Assembly: GCA_902610655.1 (NCBI GenBank) | Contig: CACLWL010000004.1 | Coordinates: 1 to 64,000, forward strand | DNA: 64,000 nucleotides | Direction of reading: 5' to 3' | From: an uncultured Pelagibacteraceae bacterium | GTDB lineage: Bacteria; Pseudomonadota; Alphaproteobacteria; Pelagibacterales; Pelagibacteraceae | Part shown: positions 1-7,894 of the stretch, piece after piece | How positions within the stretch are numbered: the stretch's first letter is position 1 | How the letters are laid out: each line of letters starts with the position of its first letter | Notes under the pieces: generated by a model | The model's input: only the letters and a program-made list of their open reading frames with translations | Told to the model about the DNA's origin: nothing | The model's database searches: none | Position numbers and translations under genes: made by a program

Positions 1-956
1 ATCTATTGATAGGCACTCATTCACTATTTCAAGACAAAATAAAATATAAGAAATTAGGACTTATAATTATAGATGAGCAGCATAAATTTGGAGTCAAACA
101 AAGAAAAAAATTATCTGATAAAGCTGGCACAGATTCCGATGTTCTAGTCATGTCAGCAACTCCAATTCCAAGAACTATGATAATGACTATTTATGGAGAT
201 ATGGATACTTCGATTATTAAATCTAAGCCAAAAAATCGAAAAGATATAAAAACTTATAGTAAAAATGAGAAAAATATAAACGATATAATTAAGTTCGTAA
301 ATAAACAGATTAATAATGGTAATCAAATTTTTTGGGTTTGTCCTTTAATAGAAGAGTCAAAAAAAGTTGATCATCAGTCATCAATTAAAAGATATGAAAT
401 CTTAAAGAAAATTTTTAAGAATAAAGTTGGATTACTGCATGGCGGAATAGATAAAATTGAAAAAGAAAAAATTTTATCCCATTTTTTAAGCAAAAAAATA
501 GATATAGTCGTATCTACAACAGTAATTGAGGTAGGAATTGACTTTCCAAATGCAAACTTAATTATAATTGAAAATGCTAATAAATTTGGTTTATCACAAT
601 TACACCAATTAAGAGGAAGAGTTGGTCGTGGGTCTAAAGAGTCATTTTGTATACTGATGTTTAAGAGTAACTTGAGTGAAAATGCAAAAAAAAGAATAAA
701 TATTTTAAAGTCTAGCAATGATGGTTTTAAAATATCTGAGGAAGACATGAAGTTAAGAGGTTATGGAGACTTATTGGGTTTTAAGCAAAGTGGTCTAAAA
801 AATTTTAAATTGGCTGACCCAATTCATCACGAGGATTTATTTATACTAGCTGAAAAAGAAATCAAAAAAATTGAGGCAAAAAATGAGAATTTAGATAAAT
901 ATCTTACATTATTAAAACTCTATGATAGAGCTGATATTTTAAATGATATTATTTAA
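1..956 (+). CDS. recG: ATP-dependent DNA helicase RecG, 3' portion (partial)
   Basis: The open frame runs in from the left window edge (frame from base 3), so only roughly the last 318 residues of a protein normally near 690 are present. Visible SF2 helicase motifs are the DEQH Walker B box (IIIDEQHKFGV), motif III (MSATPIPRT), LLHGG, the TTVIEVGIDFPNA segment and motif VI QLRGRVGRG, followed by the RecG C-terminal region. RecG remodels stalled replication forks and branch-migrates Holliday junctions in the cytoplasm. The apparent TTG start at base 6 is internal. The stop lies 1 bp from the stop of the convergent DUF502 gene, leaving no terminator space. Confidence 0.95.
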   Translation, partial: LLIGTHSLFQDKIKYKKLGLIIIDEQHKFGVKQRKKLSDKAGTDSDVLVMSATPIPRTMIMTIYGDMDTSIIKSKPKNRKDIKTYSKNEKNINDIIKFVNKQINNGNQIFWVCPLIEESKKVDHQSSIKRYEILKKIFKNKVGLLHGGIDKIEKEKILSHFLSKKIDIVVSTTVIEVGIDFPNANLIIIENANKFGLSQLHQLRGRVGRGSKESFCILMFKSNLSENAKKRINILKSSNDGFKISEEDMKLRGYGDLLGFKQSGLKNFKLADPIHHEDLFILAEKEIKKIEAKNENLDKYLTLLKLYDRADILNDII

Positions 957-957
957 A

Positions 958-1575
958 CTATTTTGTATTTGAAGTTCCTGCAGAAACAATAAATTTTGAG
1001 GCCTCTTCGAATGACATATCCAAATATATAATTTCCTTTTTCGGAAACATTAAAAGAAAACCACTAGTAGGATTTGGTGTTGTTGGCACAAACACATTTA
1101 CAAGATCAGATTTAGTTTTTTTTGAGATTTCACCTTCATTATCCTTAGTAGCAAAACCAACTGCCCAACTTCCTTTTCGAGGATATTCAACTAAAACTAC
1201 ACTTTTTTTACTGTTATCTTTTTTTGTAAAACTTTCAGTCATTTGATTTATTGCTGAATAGATTGTTCTTAAAAAAGGTATTCTTTTAAATAAATCATTA
1301 ATTAATTGTAATATTTTCTTTCCAACAAAAGAAACTGAAAGACCACCAATAAATGTAATTATTATGATTGATAAAATAATCTCTAATCCTGGAATTGAGA
1401 AAGGTAAATAGTTGTTTGGATTTATTTCTTTAGGTACTAATTTCGAAGATACATCAATAATAAACATCGTTAGATACAATGTTATTCCTATTGGTATTAT
1501 AGCTACAATACCAGCTATAAAATAATTTCTTAATTTGTTAAAAATCGAAATTTTTTTTTTCATTTTCCTTTTCAA
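958..1575 (-). CDS. DUF502 family inner-membrane protein
   Basis: This is a 205-residue protein with a basic N-terminus, a first membrane helix around residues 17-37 and a second around 58-80. The C-terminal half is soluble and carries PTTPNPTSGFLLMFPKKE, the signature region of the DUF502 family. The biochemical role of the family is unknown to me. A DUF502 gene convergent with recG is a common alphaproteobacterial neighbourhood, which supports the assignment. The ATG is preceded by AAAGGAAAA-type purines. No odd features apart from the 1-bp gap to recG. Confidence 0.85.
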   Translation of the reverse strand: MKRKMKKKISIFNKLRNYFIAGIVAIIPIGITLYLTMFIIDVSSKLVPKEINPNNYLPFSIPGLEIILSIIIITFIGGLSVSFVGKKILQLINDLFKRIPFLRTIYSAINQMTESFTKKDNSKKSVVLVEYPRKGSWAVGFATKDNEGEISKKTKSDLVNVFVPTTPNPTSGFLLMFPKKEIIYLDMSFEEASKFIVSAGTSNTK

Positions 1576-1622
1576 TGATGATACTGATACTATAATATTA
1601 TGATTTTAAAATCTAACTCAAA

Positions 1623-2450
1623 ATGAATAGACGTAAGTTTATAAAGTATATTGGATGTAGTTGTGGTGGTTTTTTATTAAATTCGTGTACCTCAGCTCCG
1701 ATAACTGACCGAAAACAGTTAAAATTGATTCCTGAGTCTAAGTTAAATGCTCAAGCAGCTCAAATTTACGATAAAGTAAAAAGTAAAGAAAAACTTATTA
1801 CTAGTGGAAATACCCTTAAAGAAATTAAAGAAATTGGTAGCAGAATGGAAGACTCGATTAGCGAATATTTTTATCAAGAAAATTTAAAAGATCCTACATC
1901 AAATTTTCAATGGGAATATATTCTTATTGATAATAAAAAAATTAAAAATGCATGGTGTATGCCAGGTGGTAAAATTGCTGTTTATACTGGCTTATTAGAT
2001 ATTACAAAAAATAAGAATGGTCTTGCGGCTGTAATGGGTCATGAGGTTGCTCATGCTGTTGCAAAACACTCTGTAGAGAGAGCAAGTAGAGGTGTTTTAA
2101 TAAATACTACTTTTCAAATTACAGATATATTAACAGGAGGCAAAATTAGTCAGGTAAACAGAACAACTGGAATGGATACAGTTGGCTTATTAGCGCAGCT
2201 TGGATTGATGAATCCATTTAATAGAAAACAAGAGACTGAGGCTGATTATTTAGGATTAATTTTTTCATCATTGTCAGGTTTTGACGTCAGAGAAACTACA
2301 AAAATTTGGGAAAGAATGAGAGAAGCTAATAAAGGCAAAGAACCACCTGAGTTCATGAGTACTCATCCATCATCAACCAACAGAATAAATCAAATAAATG
2401 AATGGTTAAACGAAATAATATTGAAGTACCCACCCATTAAAATAAGTTAG
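1623..2450 (+). CDS. M48 family metalloprotease, probable Tat-exported lipoprotein
   Basis: This 275-residue zinc protease has HEVAH at residues 140-144 and the third-ligand motif ETEAD at 204-208, where E204 is the probable ligand. The N-terminus MNRRKFIKYI contains RRKFIK, close to the twin-arginine consensus, and is followed by a short hydrophobic stretch and a lipobox LNSC with Cys22. I therefore infer a Tat-dependent lipoprotein in the envelope, like the LoiP/BepA group that handles outer-membrane protein quality control. The tatABC genes lie at 16208-16638. Family membership is firm; the Tat route is an inference from the signal. Confidence 0.88.
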   Translation: MNRRKFIKYIGCSCGGFLLNSCTSAPITDRKQLKLIPESKLNAQAAQIYDKVKSKEKLITSGNTLKEIKEIGSRMEDSISEYFYQENLKDPTSNFQWEYILIDNKKIKNAWCMPGGKIAVYTGLLDITKNKNGLAAVMGHEVAHAVAKHSVERASRGVLINTTFQITDILTGGKISQVNRTTGMDTVGLLAQLGLMNPFNRKQETEADYLGLIFSSLSGFDVRETTKIWERMREANKGKEPPEFMSTHPSSTNRINQINEWLNEIILKYPPIKIS

Positions 2451-2453
2451 TTA

Positions 2454-2471
2454 CTCACCATAATCATAATA

Positions 2472-2478
<7 letters not shown>
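2454..2478 (-). other. Hairpin overlapping the tRNA-Lys 3' end and trailer
   Basis: CTCACCAT at 2454-2461 and ATGGTGAG at 2471-2478 form a perfect 8-bp inverted repeat with a 9-nt loop. The right arm is the tRNA-Lys 3' terminus including CCA. In the tRNA transcript the trailer can thus pair with the acceptor 3' end. It may act as a terminator or processing structure, but the following U-run is weak. Confidence 0.4.
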
Positions 2479-2547
<69 letters not shown>

Positions 2548-2599
2548 AAAGTGTTTCTTATATATTCTTTTTTAAAATTTAATCAATGTTTAAAAAGTA

Positions 2600-3712
2600 T
2601 CATAATTTATTAAAATACTTCCTGTGAAACCTTTCTAATGTTCCCTTTTTTATATTGTTCCTTATTGATTGCATCAATTCCTGATAGAAATTAATATTAT
2701 GAAGTGTAAGTATCATGGAGGCTAATATTTCATTTGTATTAAATAAATGATTTAAGTAATTTTTAGAATACTTATTTAAATCAAATTTTTTACAATTTTT
2801 GTCTAGAGGTGAATTATCGTATTTAAACTTCGAATTTCTTATATTTATTCTTCCATTCCAGGTAAAAGCAAGACCTGTTCTGCCTGATCTTGTTGGCAAA
2901 ACACAATCAAACATATCAATACCTCTCATTACAGCACCCAAAATGTCAGAAGGCGTACCAACACCCATCAAATACCTAGGTTTATTTTTAGGAATATGCT
3001 TTTTAACCGCATCTAGAACTTTAAACATTTCATTTTGAGTTTCGCCTACAGCCAGTCCACCAAGGGCATATCCATCAAACTTTATATCAATTAGTTTACT
3101 TAACGATTGCAATCTCAAATCATTAAAAAGACCTCCTTGAATAATGCCAAATAACGCCTTTTGTTTATTTAAACCAAACTCATCTTTTGACCTTTTTGCC
3201 CAATACATTGATAAATCTAAAGACTCTTTTATCCTTTTTTTGTCTTTAGTTTTTTTTGGACACTCGTCCATAACCATAACTATATCTGAATTAAGGCCTT
3301 TTTGAATTTTAATACTTTCTTCTGGACTTAATATGAATTTTTTTCCATCAATATGAGAATTAAAAATTGCACCCTTATCTCTATCAATTTTGTTTAACTT
3401 TGATAATGACATCACTTGGAAACCACCAGAATCAGTAAGTATAGGTAGCTTACAATTCATAAATTTATGTAGACCATTACTTTTTTTAATTCTATCTAAC
3501 CCAGGTCTAATCATTAAATGGTAAGTGTTAGCTAAAATAATTTCACTTCCTGTTTTTACTATATCGTTAATAAATGCAGCTTTAACAGTTGCTTGAGTGC
3601 CGACTGGCATAAAAGCTGGCGTATGTATTTTTCCTCTATGTGTATTAATTACGCCAGTTCTTGCATATTTTTCTTCCGCTAATACTTTAAAAGAAAATTT
3701 TGTTAATGACAT
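2600..3712 (-). CDS. tgt: tRNA-guanine transglycosylase with a degenerate zinc site
   Basis: The 370-residue protein swaps guanine-34 for a 7-deazaguanine base in GUN-anticodon tRNAs (Asp, Asn, His, Tyr). Catalytic Asp94 (ILTDSGGFQV) and Asp269 (MFDCVLPTRSGR) are present. So are Cys151 and Val222, residues associated with bacterial preQ1 specificity. The usual zinc motif CxCxxC is altered: after PLDKN the protein has Cys307, Lys309 and Leu312, while His338 (LTLHN) is kept. Two of four zinc ligands are therefore missing. The gene starts 8 bp downstream of the cyclophilin stop, in the ssb-gyrA-coaD-ppi-tgt run. The usual neighbour queA is absent here. Confidence 0.93.
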   Translation of the reverse strand: MSLTKFSFKVLAEEKYARTGVINTHRGKIHTPAFMPVGTQATVKAAFINDIVKTGSEIILANTYHLMIRPGLDRIKKSNGLHKFMNCKLPILTDSGGFQVMSLSKLNKIDRDKGAIFNSHIDGKKFILSPEESIKIQKGLNSDIVMVMDECPKKTKDKKRIKESLDLSMYWAKRSKDEFGLNKQKALFGIIQGGLFNDLRLQSLSKLIDIKFDGYALGGLAVGETQNEMFKVLDAVKKHIPKNKPRYLMGVGTPSDILGAVMRGIDMFDCVLPTRSGRTGLAFTWNGRINIRNSKFKYDNSPLDKNCKKFDLNKYSKNYLNHLFNTNEILASMILTLHNINFYQELMQSIRNNIKKGTLERFHRKYFNKL

Positions 3713-3720
3713 TAATCATT

Positions 3721-4275
3721 TTATTTTAATTTAAAACTAATGATCATATCTGGATCAGCTACAGAACCGTTTGGTTCAGCACCACGTTTAATTTTATCTA
3801 CAAATTCCATACCCTTAATTACTTTTCCAAAAACTGAATAATTACGATCTAAATGAGGTGCATCCTCAAAACAAATAAAGAATTGACTATTAGCACTGTT
3901 TGGATCAGACGATCTTGCCATTGAAAGAGTACCTCTAAGATGCGGAATATCACTAAATTCAGCTGGTAAATCTGGAAGCTCTGAACCTCCCATACCCGCT
4001 CTCTCTAGATTAAAGTCTGATGATGAAGAATTTCCAAATCGAACATCGCCAGTTTGAGCCATAAAGCCATCGATAACTCGATGAAAAACTACATTATCAT
4101 ATTTTCCTTCGCTTGCTAATTTTTTAATTCTTTCAACATGTTTAGGTGCAATATCATCAAATAATTCAATTTCAACATTGCCGTCTTTAAGTTCTAATAT
4201 CATTATATTTTCCTTTGCTATTAAGTTGTTAGATGTAAAAAAAAATAAAATTATAAAAAAAAAATATTTACTCAT
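3721..4275 (-). CDS. Secreted cyclophilin-type peptidyl-prolyl cis-trans isomerase
   Basis: This 184-residue protein has an N-terminal hydrophobic signal peptide (about residues 1-20, ending near IAKE), so periplasmic location is likely. Cyclophilin active-site segments are present: FHRVIDGFMAQTGD with the catalytic Arg, and SMARSSDPNSANSQFFICF. It accelerates proline isomerisation during folding of exported proteins. The start overlaps the coaD stop by 8 bp, indicating translational coupling. Alphaproteobacteria often carry one or two cyclophilin genes at this spot between coaD and queA/tgt. Confidence 0.93.
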   Translation of the reverse strand: MSKYFFFIILFFFTSNNLIAKENIMILELKDGNVEIELFDDIAPKHVERIKKLASEGKYDNVVFHRVIDGFMAQTGDVRFGNSSSSDFNLERAGMGGSELPDLPAEFSDIPHLRGTLSMARSSDPNSANSQFFICFEDAPHLDRNYSVFGKVIKGMEFVDKIKRGAEPNGSVADPDMIISFKLK

Positions 4276-4762
4276 ATTTATTTTTTAATGCTTTGATAGT
4301 GCTTTTAGTTGTAAACTTTTTAATATCACCATTAAGTTCAATTATCTCTTTTACAAAATTAGAAGATATTATTTGATTTTCGATATCGGACATTAAAAAT
4401 ATTGTTTCTATATTAGAGTTTAATTTCTTATTCATTCCTGCAAGTTGATATTCATATTCAAAATCAGATACTGCCCTTAGACCTCTCAATATAATGTTCG
4501 ATTTCAATTTTTTGCATAAAGATGTAGTTAAAGAATTAAAGGTTATAATCTTAACTCTTTTTTTACTAAAATTTAAATCTTTAAATAAAGCGTTTTTAAC
4601 AATTTCTAGTCTTTCAGATGCTTCAAACAAATATTTTTTATTGCTATTCTCAGATATTGCAACAATAACAGTATCAACTATTTTTAAAGCTTTTTTAATT
4701 AAATCTATGTGACCATAGGTTATTGGGTCAAATGTGCCTGGATAAAGAAGATTTTTTTTCAT
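4268..4762 (-). CDS. coaD: Phosphopantetheine adenylyltransferase
   Basis: The 164-residue enzyme transfers AMP from ATP to 4'-phosphopantetheine, the penultimate step of coenzyme A synthesis. It has the nucleotidyltransferase signature YPGTFDPITYGHIDLI near the N-terminus (T/HxGH as YGHI) and ISSNFVKEI near residue 135, corresponding to the usual ISST(F/L)VRE. The length matches the family. The start codon shares one base with the gyrA stop, and the stop overlaps the cyclophilin start. Confidence 0.96.
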   Translation of the reverse strand: MKKNLLYPGTFDPITYGHIDLIKKALKIVDTVIVAISENSNKKYLFEASERLEIVKNALFKDLNFSKKRVKIITFNSLTTSLCKKLKSNIILRGLRAVSDFEYEYQLAGMNKKLNSNIETIFLMSDIENQIISSNFVKEIIELNGDIKKFTTKSTIKALKNKYE

Positions 4763-7344
4763 TATTTTAAATTATCATCAATTTTATTTGCAGAAACTAC
4801 TTTCTCATCACCGGAAAGCTTTATTATTCTAACTCCCTGAGTATTTCTACCTGCTATTCTTATTTCCTTAACAGCAACTCTTATAACTCTACCGGTGTTA
4901 GTCGAAATTAGTATTTCATCTCCTTCTACTACTGGAAATGACGATGAAACATTGCCATTTCTCTCAGAATTTACAATACCAATTATACCTTTTCCTCCTC
5001 GGTTTGTTACTCTAAAATCATAATGGGTTGTTCTTTTGCCATATCCATTTTCTGTAATAGAAAGTATAAATTTTTCTTTTGCTTTAATTTCTGCGCTATT
5101 ATCAGCACCATTTTTTCCATTTTTTTTAACTTTTAAATCATGATCAATTATAGATAATGATACAATACTATCATTATTACCAAGATTTATTCCCTTAATT
5201 CCTTTTGAAGATCTTCCTTTAAATGTTCTTAACTTCTTTGATTCAAAACGTATACATTTACCTAATTTCGTACTTAAAACTATATCTTGTTTGTCACTGC
5301 AGATTTTAACACCAATAATTTTGTCATCTGAATCAAGCTTCATTGCAATTTTTCCAGATGTATTTATTGAAGAAAAGTCATCCAAGCTATTTTTTCTTAT
5401 CTTGCCTTTGCTTGTTGCAAAAACAATATGCATATTTTTAATATCTGCCTCATTATCTGGGTAAGGCATAATTGAACTAATAGATTGATGATTTTTCAGT
5501 GGTAAAATATTAAATAATGACTTTCCACGAGATACAGTTGATCCCTCAGGTATTTTCCATGCTTTTACTCTATATACTAAGCCCTCAGTAGAGAAAAAAA
5601 GTACTGGTGTATGAGTATTAACTGAAAGTGTCTGAACAACAGAGTCCTCATTTCTTGTTTTAATTCCTGATTTACCCTTTCCTCCTCTTTTTTGTTTTTT
5701 TACATTACTTAGAGAACTTCTTTTAATATATCCTTGTAAAGTAACTGTTATTAAAACAGATTCTTTTTGAATTGTTTCTTCAATATCGTAATTTAAAACT
5801 GCATCAATTATTTTTGTTCTTCTAGGTTCGGCATATTTATCTTTTATATTTGTAAGCTCACTACTGATAACCCTCATTAATTCTTTCTTTGAATTTATAA
5901 TTTTTTTGAATTGAACAATTAATTCTGATAATTTATTTATTTCTAATTCAATTTCTTGAATGCCTAGTGCTGTCAACTTCTGCAATCTTAAATCTAAAAT
6001 TGAATTGACTTGGTTTAATGTCAATGTATACAAGCTTGAGCTTTTTTTATTTTCAATAAGTTTAATAAATTTAGAAGCTTTATTTATTTTCCACTTATTT
6101 TTTAGTAAATGATTACGTGCATCATCAGGGGTTTTGGAAGTTTTTATTATTTTTATAATTTTATCAAGATTTTCGATTGATACTGTAAGACCAATTAATA
6201 TGTGTGCTCTTTCTTCAGCTTTATTTAAATCATATTTAGTTCTTTTAACAACAACATCTTCTCTAAATGACAAAAAATTTTCTAAAAAATCTTTTAATGA
6301 ACATGTTTGTGGTTTTTTGTTTACTATTGCCAAAGTGTTAAAGCCAAAAGAACTTTCAATTGATGTATATTTATAAAGTTGTCTTTTTACAGTCTCTGGC
6401 TCTACACCTCTTCTTAAATCAATAGATACTCTAATTCCCTCTCTGTTAGACTCATCTCTTATATCACTTATTCCCTCAATTTTTTTATCTCTAACAAGTT
6501 CAACTATTCTCTCATTAAGTGTAGATTTGTTCACTTGATATGGAATTGAAGTTATTACAATTCTTTCTTTGCCGTTTTTTCTTTGTTCAATATTAATATT
6601 TCCTCTTATTTTGAATGATCCTCTTCCAACTTTATAACCCTCTTTAATAATATTTTTTCCGATGATTGTTCCACCAGTAGGAAAATCTGGTCCAGGAATA
6701 TGTTTCATTAATTCATTCAATTTAATATCTTTGTTCTCAATTAGGGCTAAAGTTCCATTTATAATTTCTCCTAAATTATGTGGCGGTATGCTTGTTGCCA
6801 TTCCAACAGCAATACCACCAGCACCATTAACTAATAAATTTGGATATTGCGCAGGTAGTACTACTGGCTCATTTTCAGTCTCATCATAATTGCTTTTAAA
6901 ATTTACTGTATTTTTCTCTATATCGTCAATTAAGTATTGTGATATTTTTGATAATTTTGTTTCAGTGTACCTCATTGCAGCTGGAGGATCCCCATCAATA
7001 GATCCAAAATTACCTTGTCCGTCTATCAAAGGTAAACTCATTGAAAATTCTTGAACCATTCTTACCAGGGCATCATATACAGCTTGATCTCCATGTGGAT
7101 GATACTTACCAATAACATCTCCAACTATACGTGCAGACTTTCTAAATTGCTTTGTCCAATCAAATCCACCTTTATACATTGCATATAATATTCTTCTATG
7201 AACTGGTTTTAGTCCGTCTCGAACATCTGGAAGAGCTCTACTAACAATAACACTCATTGCATAAGATAAATACGATGAGCTCATTTCATCATACATTGCT
7301 ATTGATTTAATATTAGATTCTTTTGGGTTCTGGATTTTTTGCAT
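4762..7344 (-). CDS. gyrA: DNA gyrase subunit A
   Basis: The 860-residue type II topoisomerase subunit cuts and rejoins DNA to introduce negative supercoils with GyrB. The N-terminal breakage-reunion domain has catalytic Tyr126 in MRYTETKL. The C-terminal beta-pinwheel contains the GyrA box QKRGGKG, needed for wrapping and distinguishing GyrA from ParC. In the quinolone pocket ([12 protein letters not shown]) the residue equivalent to E. coli Ser83 is Gln87, whereas Asp91 (E. coli Asp87) is kept. It lies 5 bp downstream of ssb and overlaps coaD by 1 base. Confidence 0.97.
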   Translation of the reverse strand: MQKIQNPKESNIKSIAMYDEMSSSYLSYAMSVIVSRALPDVRDGLKPVHRRILYAMYKGGFDWTKQFRKSARIVGDVIGKYHPHGDQAVYDALVRMVQEFSMSLPLIDGQGNFGSIDGDPPAAMRYTETKLSKISQYLIDDIEKNTVNFKSNYDETENEPVVLPAQYPNLLVNGAGGIAVGMATSIPPHNLGEIINGTLALIENKDIKLNELMKHIPGPDFPTGGTIIGKNIIKEGYKVGRGSFKIRGNINIEQRKNGKERIVITSIPYQVNKSTLNERIVELVRDKKIEGISDIRDESNREGIRVSIDLRRGVEPETVKRQLYKYTSIESSFGFNTLAIVNKKPQTCSLKDFLENFLSFREDVVVKRTKYDLNKAEERAHILIGLTVSIENLDKIIKIIKTSKTPDDARNHLLKNKWKINKASKFIKLIENKKSSSLYTLTLNQVNSILDLRLQKLTALGIQEIELEINKLSELIVQFKKIINSKKELMRVISSELTNIKDKYAEPRRTKIIDAVLNYDIEETIQKESVLITVTLQGYIKRSSLSNVKKQKRGGKGKSGIKTRNEDSVVQTLSVNTHTPVLFFSTEGLVYRVKAWKIPEGSTVSRGKSLFNILPLKNHQSISSIMPYPDNEADIKNMHIVFATSKGKIRKNSLDDFSSINTSGKIAMKLDSDDKIIGVKICSDKQDIVLSTKLGKCIRFESKKLRTFKGRSSKGIKGINLGNNDSIVSLSIIDHDLKVKKNGKNGADNSAEIKAKEKFILSITENGYGKRTTHYDFRVTNRGGKGIIGIVNSERNGNVSSSFPVVEGDEILISTNTGRVIRVAVKEIRIAGRNTQGVRIIKLSGDEKVVSANKIDDNLK

Positions 7345-7349
7345 AGAAA

Positions 7350-7802
7350 CTAAAAGGGAATATCATCATCAAGATCTTTTGAAATATCTTGAGAAGTATC
7401 TTCAATTGTTTTGCTATTATCTTGTGTAGAAATATTATTACTTTGATTATTACCACCGAGCATAGTTAATGAGGAATTATAACCCTGAATTAGTATTTCT
7501 GTTGAATATTTGTCTTGACCAGATTGTTCGTCCTTCCACTTCCTAGTACTTAATTGACCCTCAACATATATTTGAGCACCTTTCTTTAAATATTGTTGGA
7601 CTACATTGACCAAACCCTCATTAAAGACAACTATACGATGCCATTCAGTTTTTTCTTTTTTTTCACCCGTATTTTTATCTTTCCATGATTGACTAGTTGC
7701 TAGGCTCAATCTTGCTACACTTTTGCCATTCACCATTTGCTTGATTTCCGGATCTGCGCCCAAACGGCCAATTAATAATACTTTATTTAAGCTTCCTGCC
7801 AT
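7350..7802 (-). CDS. ssb: Single-stranded DNA-binding protein
   Basis: The 150-residue protein has an N-terminal OB fold ([38 protein letters not shown]-like segment) over about residues 1-108. A polar Ser/Asn/Gln-rich linker follows, then the acidic tip DDDIPF that recruits replication and repair partners. It coats single-stranded DNA as a tetramer. It is first in the gyrA run and divergent from uvrA, the usual alphaproteobacterial arrangement. No LexA-type GAAC/GTTC pair is visible in the 92-bp spacer to uvrA. Confidence 0.96.
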   Translation of the reverse strand: MAGSLNKVLLIGRLGADPEIKQMVNGKSVARLSLATSQSWKDKNTGEKKEKTEWHRIVVFNEGLVNVVQQYLKKGAQIYVEGQLSTRKWKDEQSGQDKYSTEILIQGYNSSLTMLGGNNQSNNISTQDNSKTIEDTSQDISKDLDDDIPF

Positions 7803-7894
7803 AATATTTTAATGAAGATATAAATTATCTTTTTATATTTATATCATAGTATAGGAGTGATTATTAATTTTATTTGGTGAAAGCAACAAAAATT

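Noticed and set aside
374-748. Open frame of 124 codons on the minus strand inside recG
   Set aside because: It lies opposite clear helicase motifs and has no family features; a shadow of low-GC coding sequence.
7874-7894. TTG start for uvrA
   Set aside because: The seven added residues have no counterpart in UvrA, and the ATG at 7895 begins at the conserved position.
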